Assembly (NCBI GenBank): GCA_963978905.1
Contig: OZ022257.1
Span: 45,580,203 to 45,644,202 of the forward strand
Direction of reading: 5' to 3'
From: Trichostrongylus colubriformis
Taxonomy: Eukaryota; Nematoda; Chromadorea; Rhabditida; Trichostrongylidae
Length of the DNA stretch: 64,000 bases
Shown here piece by piece: positions 35,201-46,690 of this stretch. The notes below the pieces were generated by a model, which ran no database searches, had not been told where the DNA came from, and worked only from the letters and a program-made list of their open reading frames with translations. The position numbers and the translations under genes were made by a program. Every line of letters starts with the position of its first letter. The first letter of the stretch is position 1.

Positions 35201-36413
35201 CGAACCATGCAATGAAGTCAGAAAGATTTAAAAGTATGGCTACACAATAGCTCAAATCTCGTCCTCACTTTGTGATGCTTCTCTTCGCTTTTTCTCAAAT
35301 GTTTGAGCTACACAGCGTTATTGGCAGCAAAAGTGGGTGCCGTATGGTATCCAAACTGAGCGCAGCAAAGGATCTCCCTCGAGACAGTGATAGGGGGAAT
35401 GTGGGTGATGAGAGGTTCCTAAAAGGAGCCTTTCGTCTCTCAAAAATTAGAGGTCTAGGAAGCCTATCAAAATCCCCCGCGAAAGGGGCGCCTCTGCGTT
35501 GCGACAGAGACGTCCTTTATAGCTCCCGTCGCCTTTCTTGACTCGGCCCGCCTTCTAGCGACGAGCATCCCCGATTGGTTCGGGTGAGAGGGACGGGAGC
35601 TGCGGCATGGTTGGAGCGATCGCGGCGCGCTTTCGTGGACAGGAATGTCGCAGACCCTTTACTAAACAACTGATAACCTTCTCCAGTGATTTTGATTTCT
35701 GATGATTACCCGTAGATTTGCTAACTTTTCTTTTCTACTCTTTTTTCATTATAGCTCACTTGTTATATTCGCTCTTCTGTAGTTAATGATGGGATGCTTT
35801 CTGAGTTTTTGTAGTTTTCACGCTGTTTTTGATAGGGGTGCCGAAAAACACAAAAGTGAAGAAGAAATCCAAGGAAATTCTTAGAAACTCTTAGGATAAG
35901 GTGCTGCGACGTTTGGCTGCGATTAGTTTACAGCCTAAATGCAAACATTTGGACTAATTTTCTTGTGATAGTTTCATCCGATAAGGTTGCCCTTGCTATG
36001 GGAATTTCCACTTTCCTATCCCATCGTGGTCGATATCTTTCCTATCATATACACGTAAGAGCCACCACTACCCCGCTGGCTAAATCGTACATTGGTGTGG
36101 GCCATCTTGAGACGGAGGCTACCATCTCCTTTGCTGCTTCCTTACGCGTTTAGAATTCACTCTTGAGCGGCGGTGATGGCACACGTTTTGTCGTTGTGGA
36201 AGGGCCTACCTACTCGCGGACGGAACCAAGGTTTTCATATTATCATGAACTGTGCTTTTAAAGACACAACTCGCAATAAATGGCGAGCGCTGTTGCTCCC
36301 ATTACTAAAAATATGAATCCTGATCCACTTTACAGAGTAGAAAAATCGAATAAGGAATCCAAGAAACACCAAAGATAAGTCTCCTTAGTCGCACGAGTAC
36401 TGCAGCCTACATA
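32261..36413. other. About 4 kb without a supported gene
   Basis: Open frames at 32268-32591 (minus), 33499-33690 and 35272-35541 (plus) and 34120-34317 (minus) have no recognised content or splice context. Two near-perfect 20-bp palindromes at 33971-33990 and 34015-34034 are listed in the findings. The GC-rich 35440-35640 may be a miniature element but I could not define ends. Confidence 0.4.
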
Positions 36414-36546
36414 CAGTCCAGTTCCCGAAGGCTGGCAGGGCGTGGCCTACTGACTTGGGTGAGATTGTATGGTGGGGTGAGAGAGATCGATACAAGTTCA
36501 TCCAAGTCCGTAGGCCTCGCCCTGCCAGCCGTCGGGAAATGGACTG
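36414..36546. mobile_element. 133-bp TA-flanked miniature element
   Basis: Terminal repeats of about 45 bp begin CAGTCCAGTTCCCGAAGGCT and, complemented at the right, CAGTCCATTTCCCGACGGCT; TA flanks both ends. It shares CAAGTCCGTAGGCC with 15818-15904. Confidence 0.8.
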
Positions 36547-37811
36547 TACATAAAAACGAGACTTTGTTCGGAATTTAACGATTTCACCCATTTCAACTTG
36601 CCAACGTTGCCTTCACATTGAGATTTCTGTTTTATCTCATCTCATTGGTTCGCATTCAAACATTTTTGCCACGTAAATGTGACTTTTGAGAATGCTCCGC
36701 GCACTGCGAGGGGCGGATCGTTCGAGCTGAGCGGGTATAGCGAGGATACGCTGTGATGCCGCAATGAGGGTGAAACCTGAGCAGTTATTCAAAAATCTAT
36801 TTGATTCAAGAAGGTAGGCGACCGACTGGAACATGGTATGCCCTCAAAAGACCGGGGTCATCCGACAGTCATTGTTGCGTGTGAAGAAAGTTGAGCAGAT
36901 ATAGCTTCGACATTCTTATAGTAACGGTATGCGCGAGTTTGCATGCCAATAATTCAGGAAATGGAAGGTCAGGGATGGCGTTCGATCCAAATCCATTCCG
37001 TATCCCATCGACCACTTTACTCACTTTCTCAAGAGAAAATTGTATGCCGACGAACGTGAAGAAACCAAAGTCCAATCATTCTTTCAGCAGAATCCTGAGG
37101 AGTTTTATGGAGGAAACTCAAGCAGACCTTGATACGTTTGAAACTGATTGTGAGCAATGGAACAAGTAAGAAGTAAAAACAAATCAATCAATCAAAAAAT
37201 AGCCAGGATGGTACAAAACCTTAGGAATCAGCCTCTTTTTGCAGAGAATTGAAACGAACTGCTCAAGGAGGGATTCTGAGGTCCTTATGTGTCAAAGAGT
37301 GACGCAATAACTTATCTGGCACGTTTTGCTCTTTACTCACTTTTTGCTACTTTTTTTATTCATTCTTGGTATATGGAAATGTGCATGCCCCTTTCAGCGA
37401 TCATACTAAGAAGAATGATCAAGACAAGCCGGAACGCTACCTGTGCATTTAAGTTGCCTTGTTGGACATAGAAATTGTTTCGACAAAAATGATATGGTTT
37501 TGTCACCTTTTGTCCCAACTAGTCATTCACTCTGTCAGGTGATCTCCTGGAATGTGGGTGCACGCAATACACAAGACCACCGTTTTGTGTTTTGGATGGG
37601 AGACGGTTGTCAGACATGGCCCGTTGCAGCTAATTTGCGGTGGGGGTCGATTGGTCAAATTTTTGCTTTGCGGCGTCGCACTTGCGGCGCCGTCCGCACG
37701 AGTCGTTTGGAATTCCGCTCAAGACGCAGCGGGCTGGTACCGTAGAAACCTTTGAAGACTGCACCTATTTTTAGCAATATGTTGTGAATTAGAATTTCCT
37801 AAAGCTGCAAT
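36547..37811. other. No gene supported
   Basis: A plus frame at 36891-37169 (92 codons) opens with TTG, not ATG, after a possible CAG acceptor. It is hydrophobic at first (FDILIVTVCASLHA) and could be an exon, but nothing joins it. Confidence 0.35.
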
Positions 37812-38165
37812 ATGAGCTCTCCATCGTCCTTCAAAGCTAATAAAGGCATGGCTCTCTCTAATTCTATTGTAATTGTGGTTGTTATTGATTGTTGTGTTAT
37901 CTTGATAGGTTTCGTCAACTGTGCTCCTGAAGAAACTCCTATGGATCACTCACTGCACAATGAGAAGGAACAATACCATTTAAGTTACCTATACTATTTC
38001 AGTTCTCTCAGAGCGGTCGCGCGGAAATTCGAACAATCGACCACCTCCCCCCGTAATTTGCCACTGGGTCACCGGAGCCATAATGGCCATTCCAGCACCG
38101 TCCGTTCGACGCATCTTCTGCGACAGATGACTCGTCAACATGACCGAACTCTCAATTTTCGTTGA
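37812..38165 (+). CDS. Possible small secreted or membrane peptide
   Basis: An ATG-initiated frame of 117 codons. After 13 polar residues comes MALSNSIVIVVVIDCCVILI then GFVNCAPEETP, which reads like a signal peptide with cleavage after NCA, followed by a His/Ser/Arg-rich part (HRSHNGHSSTV) without cysteines. I do not recognise it and it has no paralogue here. The frame could equally be chance or the first exon of a longer gene. Confidence 0.3.
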   Translation: MSSPSSFKANKGMALSNSIVIVVVIDCCVILIGFVNCAPEETPMDHSLHNEKEQYHLSYLYYFSSLRAVARKFEQSTTSPRNLPLGHRSHNGHSSTVRSTHLLRQMTRQHDRTLNFR

Positions 38166-38767
38166 TGACTGTCATGCAGAAGACTTTGCTGAAAACAAAA
38201 ACTGCAAGTTACTGACATTTGCGAGCATAATTCTATTCCAGTGGCGAAGTAAGTGTCTATTCTAGCAATTTTTTCCTGTTTTCGGCCTTTTTCGTTCCTC
38301 TACATTTTCAACAAAAGGGAACACTGTTTGTTCACCCCGGGGTGGTTGTATCAGAATCATTTAGGAATTGTGATACGAGCTACCTCTCAGTAATTTATTG
38401 CAGTGCTTGTTTAATAAGGTCCTTTATGTGGTGATTATCATTCACGGAAATCTGGGAATAGGTGATGTGGACGAGCTGCCGACTTATAGGATGCTTCGTA
38501 TGCTACGTTAAGGTGGCAGGGGTGAGGCTACTTACGCCGGAAAATCACTTCGTGGCGTCGTACTCGCGGCGCCAACAGTAGGACTTGCGAATCGATTGCC
38601 CTTGGGATAATCACTGGAAACACCTATCCACTCGAGCTATGCCCTACTTAAGCTTGAAAGTCGAAATGTTGATCTATTATAAGTTGATCTATTATTAGAA
38701 TCAAATGCAAATGTTCACTTATTCATATCCATGAAACAAAACAGTTTATTGTTGCTTTGCACCATGC

Positions 38768-40183
38768 TCATTTGCAACAGAATGCATAGTAACCGTTCTC
38801 ACGACATTCGGAATCGTCTGGACAGAAATTGTGCTTGCACGATCTTCCATGGTATTGCTCACCCTAAACATTTTATTTTCGAAATTTCTACCACTCGAGG
38901 GATGTGCTACAGTGAGAAGAAAGAGAAAAGGATAGACGACGAAAGGATCAAAACAAGTAGCCCGAAAATAACATGTAATACAGCTGCTGTTTTGATTAAG
39001 GCTAACAGATAGGATGACATCAAGCGATTTTGCGAATTTCATAGTACTTAGATTCTTGGGCGATGTTTCATGCACAAGTGGAGTGAAGGACGCAGAATGC
39101 CTCCATAAACTGTTTAAGAGCTTTTCTAGCATCAACGAACGACATATATTTTGCCTTGCTCTATCATTTTCCCTTTACCTGCATCCGCACACTTTGTATG
39201 CGAAGTTCTTCTCCACCACAGTATGTACAGTAGCGCTCAAAAGTTTTCGGCCAAAACTTTTTTGTAATAACTTTTTTTCTACATGACCAAATTTGACAAA
39301 ATTTTAATATGTGCCTGAACCTATTGCCAATATTTCCTTCTATTTGAGTGCCGCTTGACACTTTTCATGGTCCTTACAAGAATTTACATCAGGACCACCG
39401 AAAAAAAGTGAAAGGCTTGGTCAAGAAAAACGGTTTTCTTCACAAAATCAAAAAGAGCACCTCAGAGAACATTAATATTTTGTAGAAAGACCACGACTTT
39501 CGATGACAGCGGCACAGTGGGACGGCATAGCGATGGCACTCAAAAAACATAAAAAAAATTGCAAATAACGTAACTTACACCGTTGAGCGCCGAAATAGTA
39601 TATTGAGTATGCAGTGTCTCCTTCTCTTAGATCGGTTCAGTCGCAAAAAAAGTTACAAGTGAAAATCCAGGTGATCAACCATTTCGCCGAATACTTTTGA
39701 GCGCTACTGTATATGCCGACGCGGGCGTTTCCAGTCAACGTATTATAACGCGTTGCTTTACCAATAAGTGCCCGACTTACCTGCATAATCTTCTTACTAC
39801 CACAATTCTTATTGTCTGCTTGCGCTGAAGAATCACGTTAAATTAATAGACAATACTTGAAGAACAGTAATAGTTGTCACCTGTTGCTTTATTGTCGCAG
39901 CATAATCCGTACAAACCACGGATACAGGTGGAATCTGGTGGGCACTCACTCTGTTCTTCGCAATATCCCCTCTCATGCGCCCCTCCGGGGCACGAGAATG
40001 CATCGTCTAAAACAATCGATTATTTTTGCCGTTTCGGAAGTATCAGATTCTTTCAGGAAGATGCAATTACATACCAGGTACGCATTGCGTGCACTTGTCA
40101 AGTGTTAGGTAGTTGTTATCGTTTCCGCCACATCCACTGTATTTGAACGGATAACAATAGTATGTCTTTGGATCGTAGAAGTA
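38768..40183 (-). CDS. Kunitz plus cysteine-rich secreted protein, paralogue A (3' exons)
   Basis: Minus exons: 40075-40183, 39881-40006, 39781-39824 and 38768-38863 (stop TGA), all in phase with AG acceptors and GT donors. Exon one is the second half of a Kunitz domain: YFYDPKTYYCYPFKYSGCGG then NDNNYL and KCTQC; the last two cysteines are two residues apart rather than the usual three. The next exon is a CP-x-x-S-x-C / CC module (CPPDSTC ... LCC), then NCGSKK, and the last ends CKHNFCPDDSECREN ... FCCK. Such Kunitz/Lustrin-type mixtures are common in nematode secretions and act as protease inhibitors or matrix proteins. The exon with the signal peptide and first two Kunitz cysteines was not found. 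A miniature element sits in the last intron. Confidence 0.78.
39228..39709. mobile_element. 482-bp TA-flanked miniature element in paralogue A intron
   Basis: Ends CAGTAGCGCTCAAAAGTTTT and ATACTTTTGAGCGCTACTG, flanked by TA. The paralogous intron at about 61480-61500 lacks it. No coding potential. Confidence 0.85.
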
Positions 40184-43100
40184 CTAGAAACAACAATATT
40201 AAACCAACACCTCTCTATCAAAAGTGCATATTAAGCAGTTGTCCCGTTGTAATGTTGAACACTCTTCACATCATTTCGACGATATCCATGGGTTTTCAAA
40301 GAAAACGCTTTCGTTTCTTCTAGAACTCCACTTAATACGCTTATTGAAGACGTAGTATGCTGAGGTCTAGGGAGAATAGGAAAGGGTGGCCGACAAGTAC
40401 CGAAATTTTCACGCATTGAGAACGCAGGAGAAAAAAAAACTCCCTGTTCAGGTGTTAACTATGATCTAATGAAGGCACAGGCCGTGACAAATGTTAGTAC
40501 TATGCGTGAAAATACCATTAGTACCATGTTAGTAATGGTACTAATGGTACCCTCATGGACTGTGAGAGTACCATTAGTACCATTATTGTACCGTTTATTG
40601 CTTACCCTCTCCCCGCACTAATGGTACCGTTAGTACCATTACTGCGTGGAGAGAGTAAGCGATAAACGCGTACAGAACCTGTAAACGGATGATGCTCACC
40701 GTCTCAAAATGACTGACACCCACTTCCATTTTGCGAGGAACCTGCCGTTCCCTTATGAGCTTTCCTGCTATATTTCCGGCTTAATCATTTCTGTGAGAGA
40801 CAATGTTGCTATATCGCGGCGAGGAGGGGGAGAGGGCATTTCAGAGAACTTTCTGTAACTTTCTGTAAGTTTCCACTCGATGGATCTGGGGACATGTTAG
40901 TGGAGCTGAAACTCACTTAATCATTTGAAGGCCTTTCAGTGTTCATCGTTCAACAAGTTTGACACCCCTTCAAAGAATGGGCAATGAATATTTCAAAAGA
41001 GCTCCTCTCATTGCAACTTCACGGTGTCATTATACGTCTCAATTCATGTAAACGATGAAAAAATGAATGATTGTATGGAAAACCTCTTTTAGCGGCTCGT
41101 ATTTTCCAGAGAGTTTCCTCGACGCGATGCTTTACCCTGGGCTGCACTCGACGCTGCACTCGACAAACGCGACTCAACATTTCTGTACTTTGCGGAGGGG
41201 GCGTGAGCCTGTGGCCTTTGTCCTGCGACATGAATAGTTCAGACAATTTGTTCATGTAAATCGTGTTCTCCTTGCAAGTCTGTTTCGTTGTATAGCCAAA
41301 TTGCTGAATTATTCATGTCACAGGGCAAAGATCACAAGCTGTCACAGGGTCACGGTCTAGATTCTTGTGTCCCAACCGTCACCCCTGCACATAAAGAATG
41401 ACGACCGACTAGCATTGTGAAGTAGCTGTCCGAGCATTCTGCACGGGAAGCTGTAAAAGGGATCGCACATAGAGATTTTGTGACTTTATCTCCCCTCAAA
41501 ATCAGTTTGATTAGACTGCTTCAAGGGAAATATGAAAAAAATGGAAAATCTTTCTGTTACAAATACAGAGAAACCCGAAAAATTGAAAAAGTGCAACTCG
41601 TTTCAATCCCACGCCCCACGAAGACGGCTCAACAATGTCGGTGAGGCGGTGCGCATTCCAGGGTTTGCTGCCCAATCTCGTTTTGCTTTTTAGATCGCGT
41701 TACCCATCACGCGACCGGCACCGACTTGCTGCATCGCTCATGCCGCCATGCCCATGTAACCCACGCGATCGACTTCCGTGGAGACTTTGATAGAATGCAC
41801 CTCTGACGAGTTTCGATTTCTTTGTGTGAAACACTGCATGTGGCCGTGAAGAACGGGAACATGACCGCATAGGAGGAAATAAACGCAGATTTCCACGGAC
41901 GACCCTTCAGAGGCACCGTGAGGGATTAGGAGAAAGTAGAAGGTGAGAACTGGGAAGACATGCTTACTAAAAACAAACACTCTCTTCACACGAGATGATG
42001 TGTGGTGAAATTCGCAATAAAAAAGCGCCATTTGGAGTCTCATCACGATCCCACAGCTCTGCGACTCATGCTGTCATTCATCAGCCGAGGGAAATGCCGG
42101 CAAGGGCAGGACAACTTTCGCGCCGCCGCTTTAGCCTCGCGCGCGTATGCAACCTACCACAGAGACTAGTGATGTAGAGCGGAGCAGAAAAAAAAGAGAG
42201 AAGGGGTTTTCGGGTTCTATTTCGGGGTTTCGCCTTTTTTCATTTCGTTCTTTCTCTACTAAAATCCACCTCTTTCAGTGTCTTCAAATCGAAATCGAGC
42301 GCTACATCACGATTACCTTCCACGCACTTTCCTGCGATCATATGGTGAAGAGTGCCTCAGAAAAAGGTGGAAACGTGAAAGCATCATAGTAGCACATCGA
42401 GCTGTGACAACGCGACAAGGATTGCCGAGATGAGAAGAAACACGATTGCTTCTGCATCTCGTGCCCCCGAGCTCACTTACTCCACTTTAGGTTGCTCTGC
42501 TCTTTTGAAGACATCGTTGAGGGTGAGGAAGGAAAAGAGAACTGGGAAGTTACCCTCTCTTTGACCGGGTGTGTTGCAAGTGTTCCGTTTCTAGAGGTCG
42601 GCACCGACCCGGGTCACCGCCCTTCGCGAATTGTCCGAATGGTGGCGTGTCCTGGCGTCTGGGCTCTCCCAGGTTTGCCTAAGCCTTTTTAGGGGAGAAG
42701 CTTTGGCAGCGAGTTTTTATCTGTCTTTACCTGATTGCAATCCGTCGCACAACCTGACCTGACCTCATCAGTCGGAACACTTGCACGCCACCCGTCAAAG
42801 AGATGGTATGCGACGAAATTCGCGCTGAAAATGAGTTCAAGGCCTTTATCGCGCTCTCGCTACACTGCGTTTTGTGCAGCGCGTACTGAAGGAAGAGTTT
42901 GTAAGGGAGGAAGCAATGTCTACGGCTGAGTGGCTTTGTCTCTGGACGTCTGTATCACCCCTCAGTGATGCACACAAGGCGAAAACATGCTCTCCGTCAT
43001 GGAAAGCGTGCATTCACTTCTAGGATTTTGACCGTTCCATGCCGTCTATTTCTTTGTGTTGCACCACTGAGCATCATGTTTTCCACAGTTATACCACAAT

Positions 43101-43404
43101 AGGCCAAAATCGCCCTTAAAAGTGTTTTTTACACTTACTGAAATTTCTCGACAATGACAAGGGCACCAGTTCGACGGCTAACTCTTTCGTCAGTTCACAA
43201 TTTCTCTATCTCTAGAGATGTAGCCTTGAAGGGCTGTTCAAAAGACAGCCGGTGACATTTAAAACGTAAGAGAAGTTCCTGTTTAAGCCTATCGTTATGA
43301 CCATTCCTATGCAATTGGCTATCCTTCATTAGTCCGAAGACTCAATGGTATTTTGTGTGTTTTTGCAAGCGTAGTAGTAGCGATAACGATCTCAACAAAT
43401 CCAC
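40184..43404. other. No gene supported; local GTACCATTA repeats
   Basis: 40510-40640 is built from repeated GGTACTAATGGTAC and GTACCATTAGTACCAT strings that can fold on themselves; the paralogous flank (62310-62400) lacks most of it. The duplication shared with 62 kb ends near 40727. Frames at 41019-42692 have no recognised content. The missing first exon of paralogue A may lie here. Confidence 0.4.
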
Positions 43405-44420
43405 CTGAACCACGAAACATGACTTCTGAGCTCGAAATCGTGGCATTGCATATGCATCGTGAGATAGAGGTATTTATTCGAACCGAGCAGAGGCAATTCT
43501 TAGTGACGATTTCATTGGTGCAAGTAGCGTCACTCATGCCGCTGTTCAACTGAGAAAAAAAAATGAAAAAATGGTTGAAAGGTAACCTGATCCGATGGGA
43601 TTATGAGTTGACACGCCTTATCAATAAACCAACTAATAGACGGTCACCACATTCTCTTCACTCATTTACTCCGTTTTTGAAAATCCCATCTTGATTCCAA
43701 TTTCTCAGAGAGTCAAAAAGAAAGAGCTTGATTGCTTGTAGCTGCCGTCAAACATGTCGTTTCCTCAGAAGGAAGCTAATCAAATGTGTAGTCTCACTTC
43801 CGATGTGCTTCGCACTTGCCGTTCTTTCTATCGGACAAGCACCGTTTAATTCTCTTTTCGGATTTCCAGTGTTAGGCTCTTCCTACGGGTACTTGAAATA
43901 AATACCCGTAAGGAAAATGAAAGAATACGAATTGGAGCTATGTGGTTGCGAATTTTCTGAAGAAGAAAGATGTACCTCATCGTCACTTCCCAATAACCCT
44001 CGAACAACAGTAGGATTGACGTATTTCAACAAAAGCAATGAGCATTGTACTCCCGCTCAGAGCAAATATGGAACCAATACTTAGCAGTCATGGGCATTAC
44101 TGATGTTGACGGTATTGCGAACCGAACGTTTCTATGAAAAAAAAACTAACCCTTATTGAAGGTTTTGCGTCGCATTTTTGACTTCCGATGTCAGGTGGAG
44201 CACTGCAACTAGTATCTTCACCCGCTTCAGTCCCTGCAAAATTTTGTACCATTGGACGTACCTTGTAAACGGTTTTTGCGTCAAACACTCGTGCTTCATT
44301 GCCTTGGCTGTCGGTGAGTGTTATGGTAGTTCGCCGAGCATCAAAAACTATTATGCTACTTGAACACCGAATACGAATGCTCGTACTTGAATACAGTGTG
44401 TCTGTGTCCCAAAAATACAT
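43405..44420 (-). CDS. Fragment of a spliced cysteine-rich gene, possibly envelope-derived
   Basis: Two minus exons are credible. One ends at 44262 (AAG|GTACGT donor) and is open up to about 44420, reading SIRIRCSSSIIVFDARRTTI and DSQGNEARVFDAKTVYK. The other, 43405-43549, follows a strong TTTTTTTTCTCAG acceptor and ends at CAG|GTGGAT; it reads SDATCTNEIVTKNCLCSVRI and SRCICNATIS. Both join in phase 0. The C-x-C pairs recall the fusion-glycoprotein domain found in nematode LTR-retroelement envelopes, but this is weak and an ordinary secreted gene is equally possible. Neither end of the gene was found. Confidence 0.4.
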
Positions 44421-44457
44421 ATAGGTTCACCTTATCTTTCATCTATCCTACTATATA

Positions 44458-46028
44458 TTGGGTAGTCTAAAGTCTTTTCGAATTTTTAAATACTGCTTTT
44501 TCCCTCCAAACTGCTTTCCAGCAATCTCCTCTGTACATACACATGTAGTACAAGTCCACACGCATCTATAGGTGTTATTGTCTTCCATCTCCCGGATAAC
44601 CTTTTTCGGCAAAATATACATATCAAAGGTCAACCTCATTTTCAATACAAAATTTTTCTTGAATGGCGTTAGACAGGGAAAGGAAAAGGTGATAATTCGA
44701 TGGAGCAAGATCAGGGCTATAAGGTGGATGGGGCAGCAATTATTATCCAAGCTCGAGAATTTTTTGGCCAGTCACTTTTTCAATAGTGGGAAGACTTGCC
44801 AAAAAATTGCCTCGCTAAGAAATTCTCGAGCTTGGATAAAAGTTGCTGCCCCATCCACCTTATAGCACCGATCTTGCTTCATCGGATTATCACCTTTTCC
44901 TTTCCCTGTCTAACGCCATTCTAAGAAAAATTTTTGTATTGAAAATGAAGCTGACCTTTGATATTTTTATTTTGCCGAAAAAGTCCGGGAAATGGGAGAC
45001 AATAACACCTATAGATGCGTGTGGACTTGTACTACATGTGTATGTACAGAAGAGATTGCTGGAAAGCAGTTTGGAGGGAAAAAGCAGTATTTAAAAATAC
45101 GAAAATACTTTCTATTAGGTTATAAGGAAAGTTCTGGCCGCTTTTTCGCGTTCACAAGATAAATTTAATTATCAGAGCGTGACAACATGAATCAGCTGAC
45201 ATATTGTGCTCGTTAGATGGACAAAAAGTTGCTCTTTCAGAATATATGGTTTTATTTGGAATGCCACAAGGTTTCGAATTATTAGGGAAATTTTAAAGTG
45301 CTACGAAAATGGCACTTTCAAGATGACTTCACTTCAAGAGTTCTTATTTAGCCGAGTCCCAGCGAAGGTGGCCACAAATGTGAATACTGCAAGAGGAGGG
45401 GGTGAGTCACTGGATGGAACACATTGTCTCTGGTTTCAAAAGTGCAGAAATGAGAACGAGCTGCTTGGATTTTCAATTGATCAAATCCCTTTAACTAAAA
45501 CGGCAGAAGGCGATGAGCGTCCATATTTGCAGGGGATATCCACAAGTATTGGGCCTCAACAAGCAACCTTAGCTGACCACTTCAAGTGGCCTTGACTTGG
45601 AAAAATCCAAAAAAATGGGTGCCGCGGGACGGCTCACGGCAGTCATGCGCAAGCGCATTTTTCACAAATCCTCTTCCACTAATTGAAGCAGTTGCAGGGT
45701 AAGGCCCTTACTCGTCTATCATGTTCATCAGATCTAGCGCTAACTATGCCCCACTTCCCAAAACATCTGGCCAGCTCCTTCAGTAGCAGCGTGTTTAGAA
45801 AGAGTGGCGATCTGGAGTCGACTTTTTTTTCATTTCGCGCAATATAAATTATCAGCCCTTCATCAAATTGAGATATGTGGGTGTGCATAGTGTTGCCAAG
45901 AGTGTAGCGAATCTAATGGTGCTTATTCTGTGAGAAAAGATGCACTCTGAGCCGAGCTATGATCTCTCGAAATTGAAATTTCAAAAACCGGCCAAAACTT
46001 TCCTTACAACCTAATAGACTACCCCCAA
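44458..46028. mobile_element. Palindromic mariner remnant split by another element
   Basis: Outer ends TTGGGTAGTCTAAAGTC and, complemented, TTGGGGGTAGTCTA are flanked by TA. Without the inner insertion it is about 671 bp and nearly palindromic about a centre near 44785. Each arm is the 3' half of a mariner; the right arm still reads LPHPPYSTDLASSDYHLFLS on plus at 44846-44905, the left arm the same sequence on minus in decayed form. It likely arose as a foldback or inverted duplication. Confidence 0.75.
45115..46014. mobile_element. 900-bp TA-flanked element inside the palindromic mariner
   Basis: Ends TTAGGTTATAAGGAAAGTT and its complement with one or two differences, flanked by TA at 45113-45114 and 46015-46016. 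Removing it restores the outer mariner end. The interior has a 130-codon plus frame (45206-45595, ENGTFKMTSLQEFLFSRVPA) that I do not recognise as transposase. Confidence 0.75.
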
Positions 46029-46189
46029 TATGTATTATATGTATAATCGGCTAAGTGTGTGTTGGTCTGTTGTTGGTGTGTGTGTTTGACCGGAAATTCA
46101 TATCTCGCGTCGCAGCGAAGCCGGGACTCTGAATTTTGCAATTGATAAAGAAGGAGGGGGGTGGTAAGGGGCTTAGCATCGGTGAACCA

Positions 46190-46690
46190 AGTGATATCAG
46201 CTGACAAGGGCTGATAAGGAGACTCAAAAGGCGAATTTCGCTAAATCCGTTTCGTCATTCAGCTTGATCCTAGAGCGCCGACACTCGTAGGTGTTGAGGA
46301 GTGGGATGGCAACATCAATGATGGGTGTTAAACTGATAACGGTTGATAAGATTTGGAAAGGACCGTCGAAAGCCTGATGTCGCTAAATCCGTTTCTCTTT
46401 TCGGGTTGATCCTAGAGCGCCGACACTCATAGGTGGTTGAAGGGGTGAGACGGGGGCACTATTGGTGAGTGATAAATGTTGATAAGATTCGATGAGGAGC
46501 GTGAAAAGGCTAGAGTCGCGAAATCCGTTCCGTCCTTCTGGCTAACTGTGGAATGTTCACACTCACAGATATCGCAGGGTGCGGGGTCTTTAATGGTGAC
46601 TTCTCGAAACAGATAACAGCTTACAGGGCTTGATAAGAGCCATTAGGAGGTTGATGAAAAGAGATCCGGTACACCGCTTACAACTATCAT
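46190..46690. repeat. Tandem repeat, about 130 bp, four units
   Basis: GCTAAATCCGTTTC, TTGATCCTAGAGCGCCGACACTC and GTTGATAAGATT(C/T)G recur at about 46209, 46338, 46475 and 46625. The last unit is the most diverged. Confidence 0.75.

Noticed and set aside
40510..40640. MicroRNA-like hairpin
   Set aside because: Folding potential comes from simple GTACCATTA repeats rather than a single stem of the right length.
45206..45595. 130-codon frame as transposase
   Set aside because: No catalytic motifs or helix-turn-helix; kept only as unknown cargo of the inner element.
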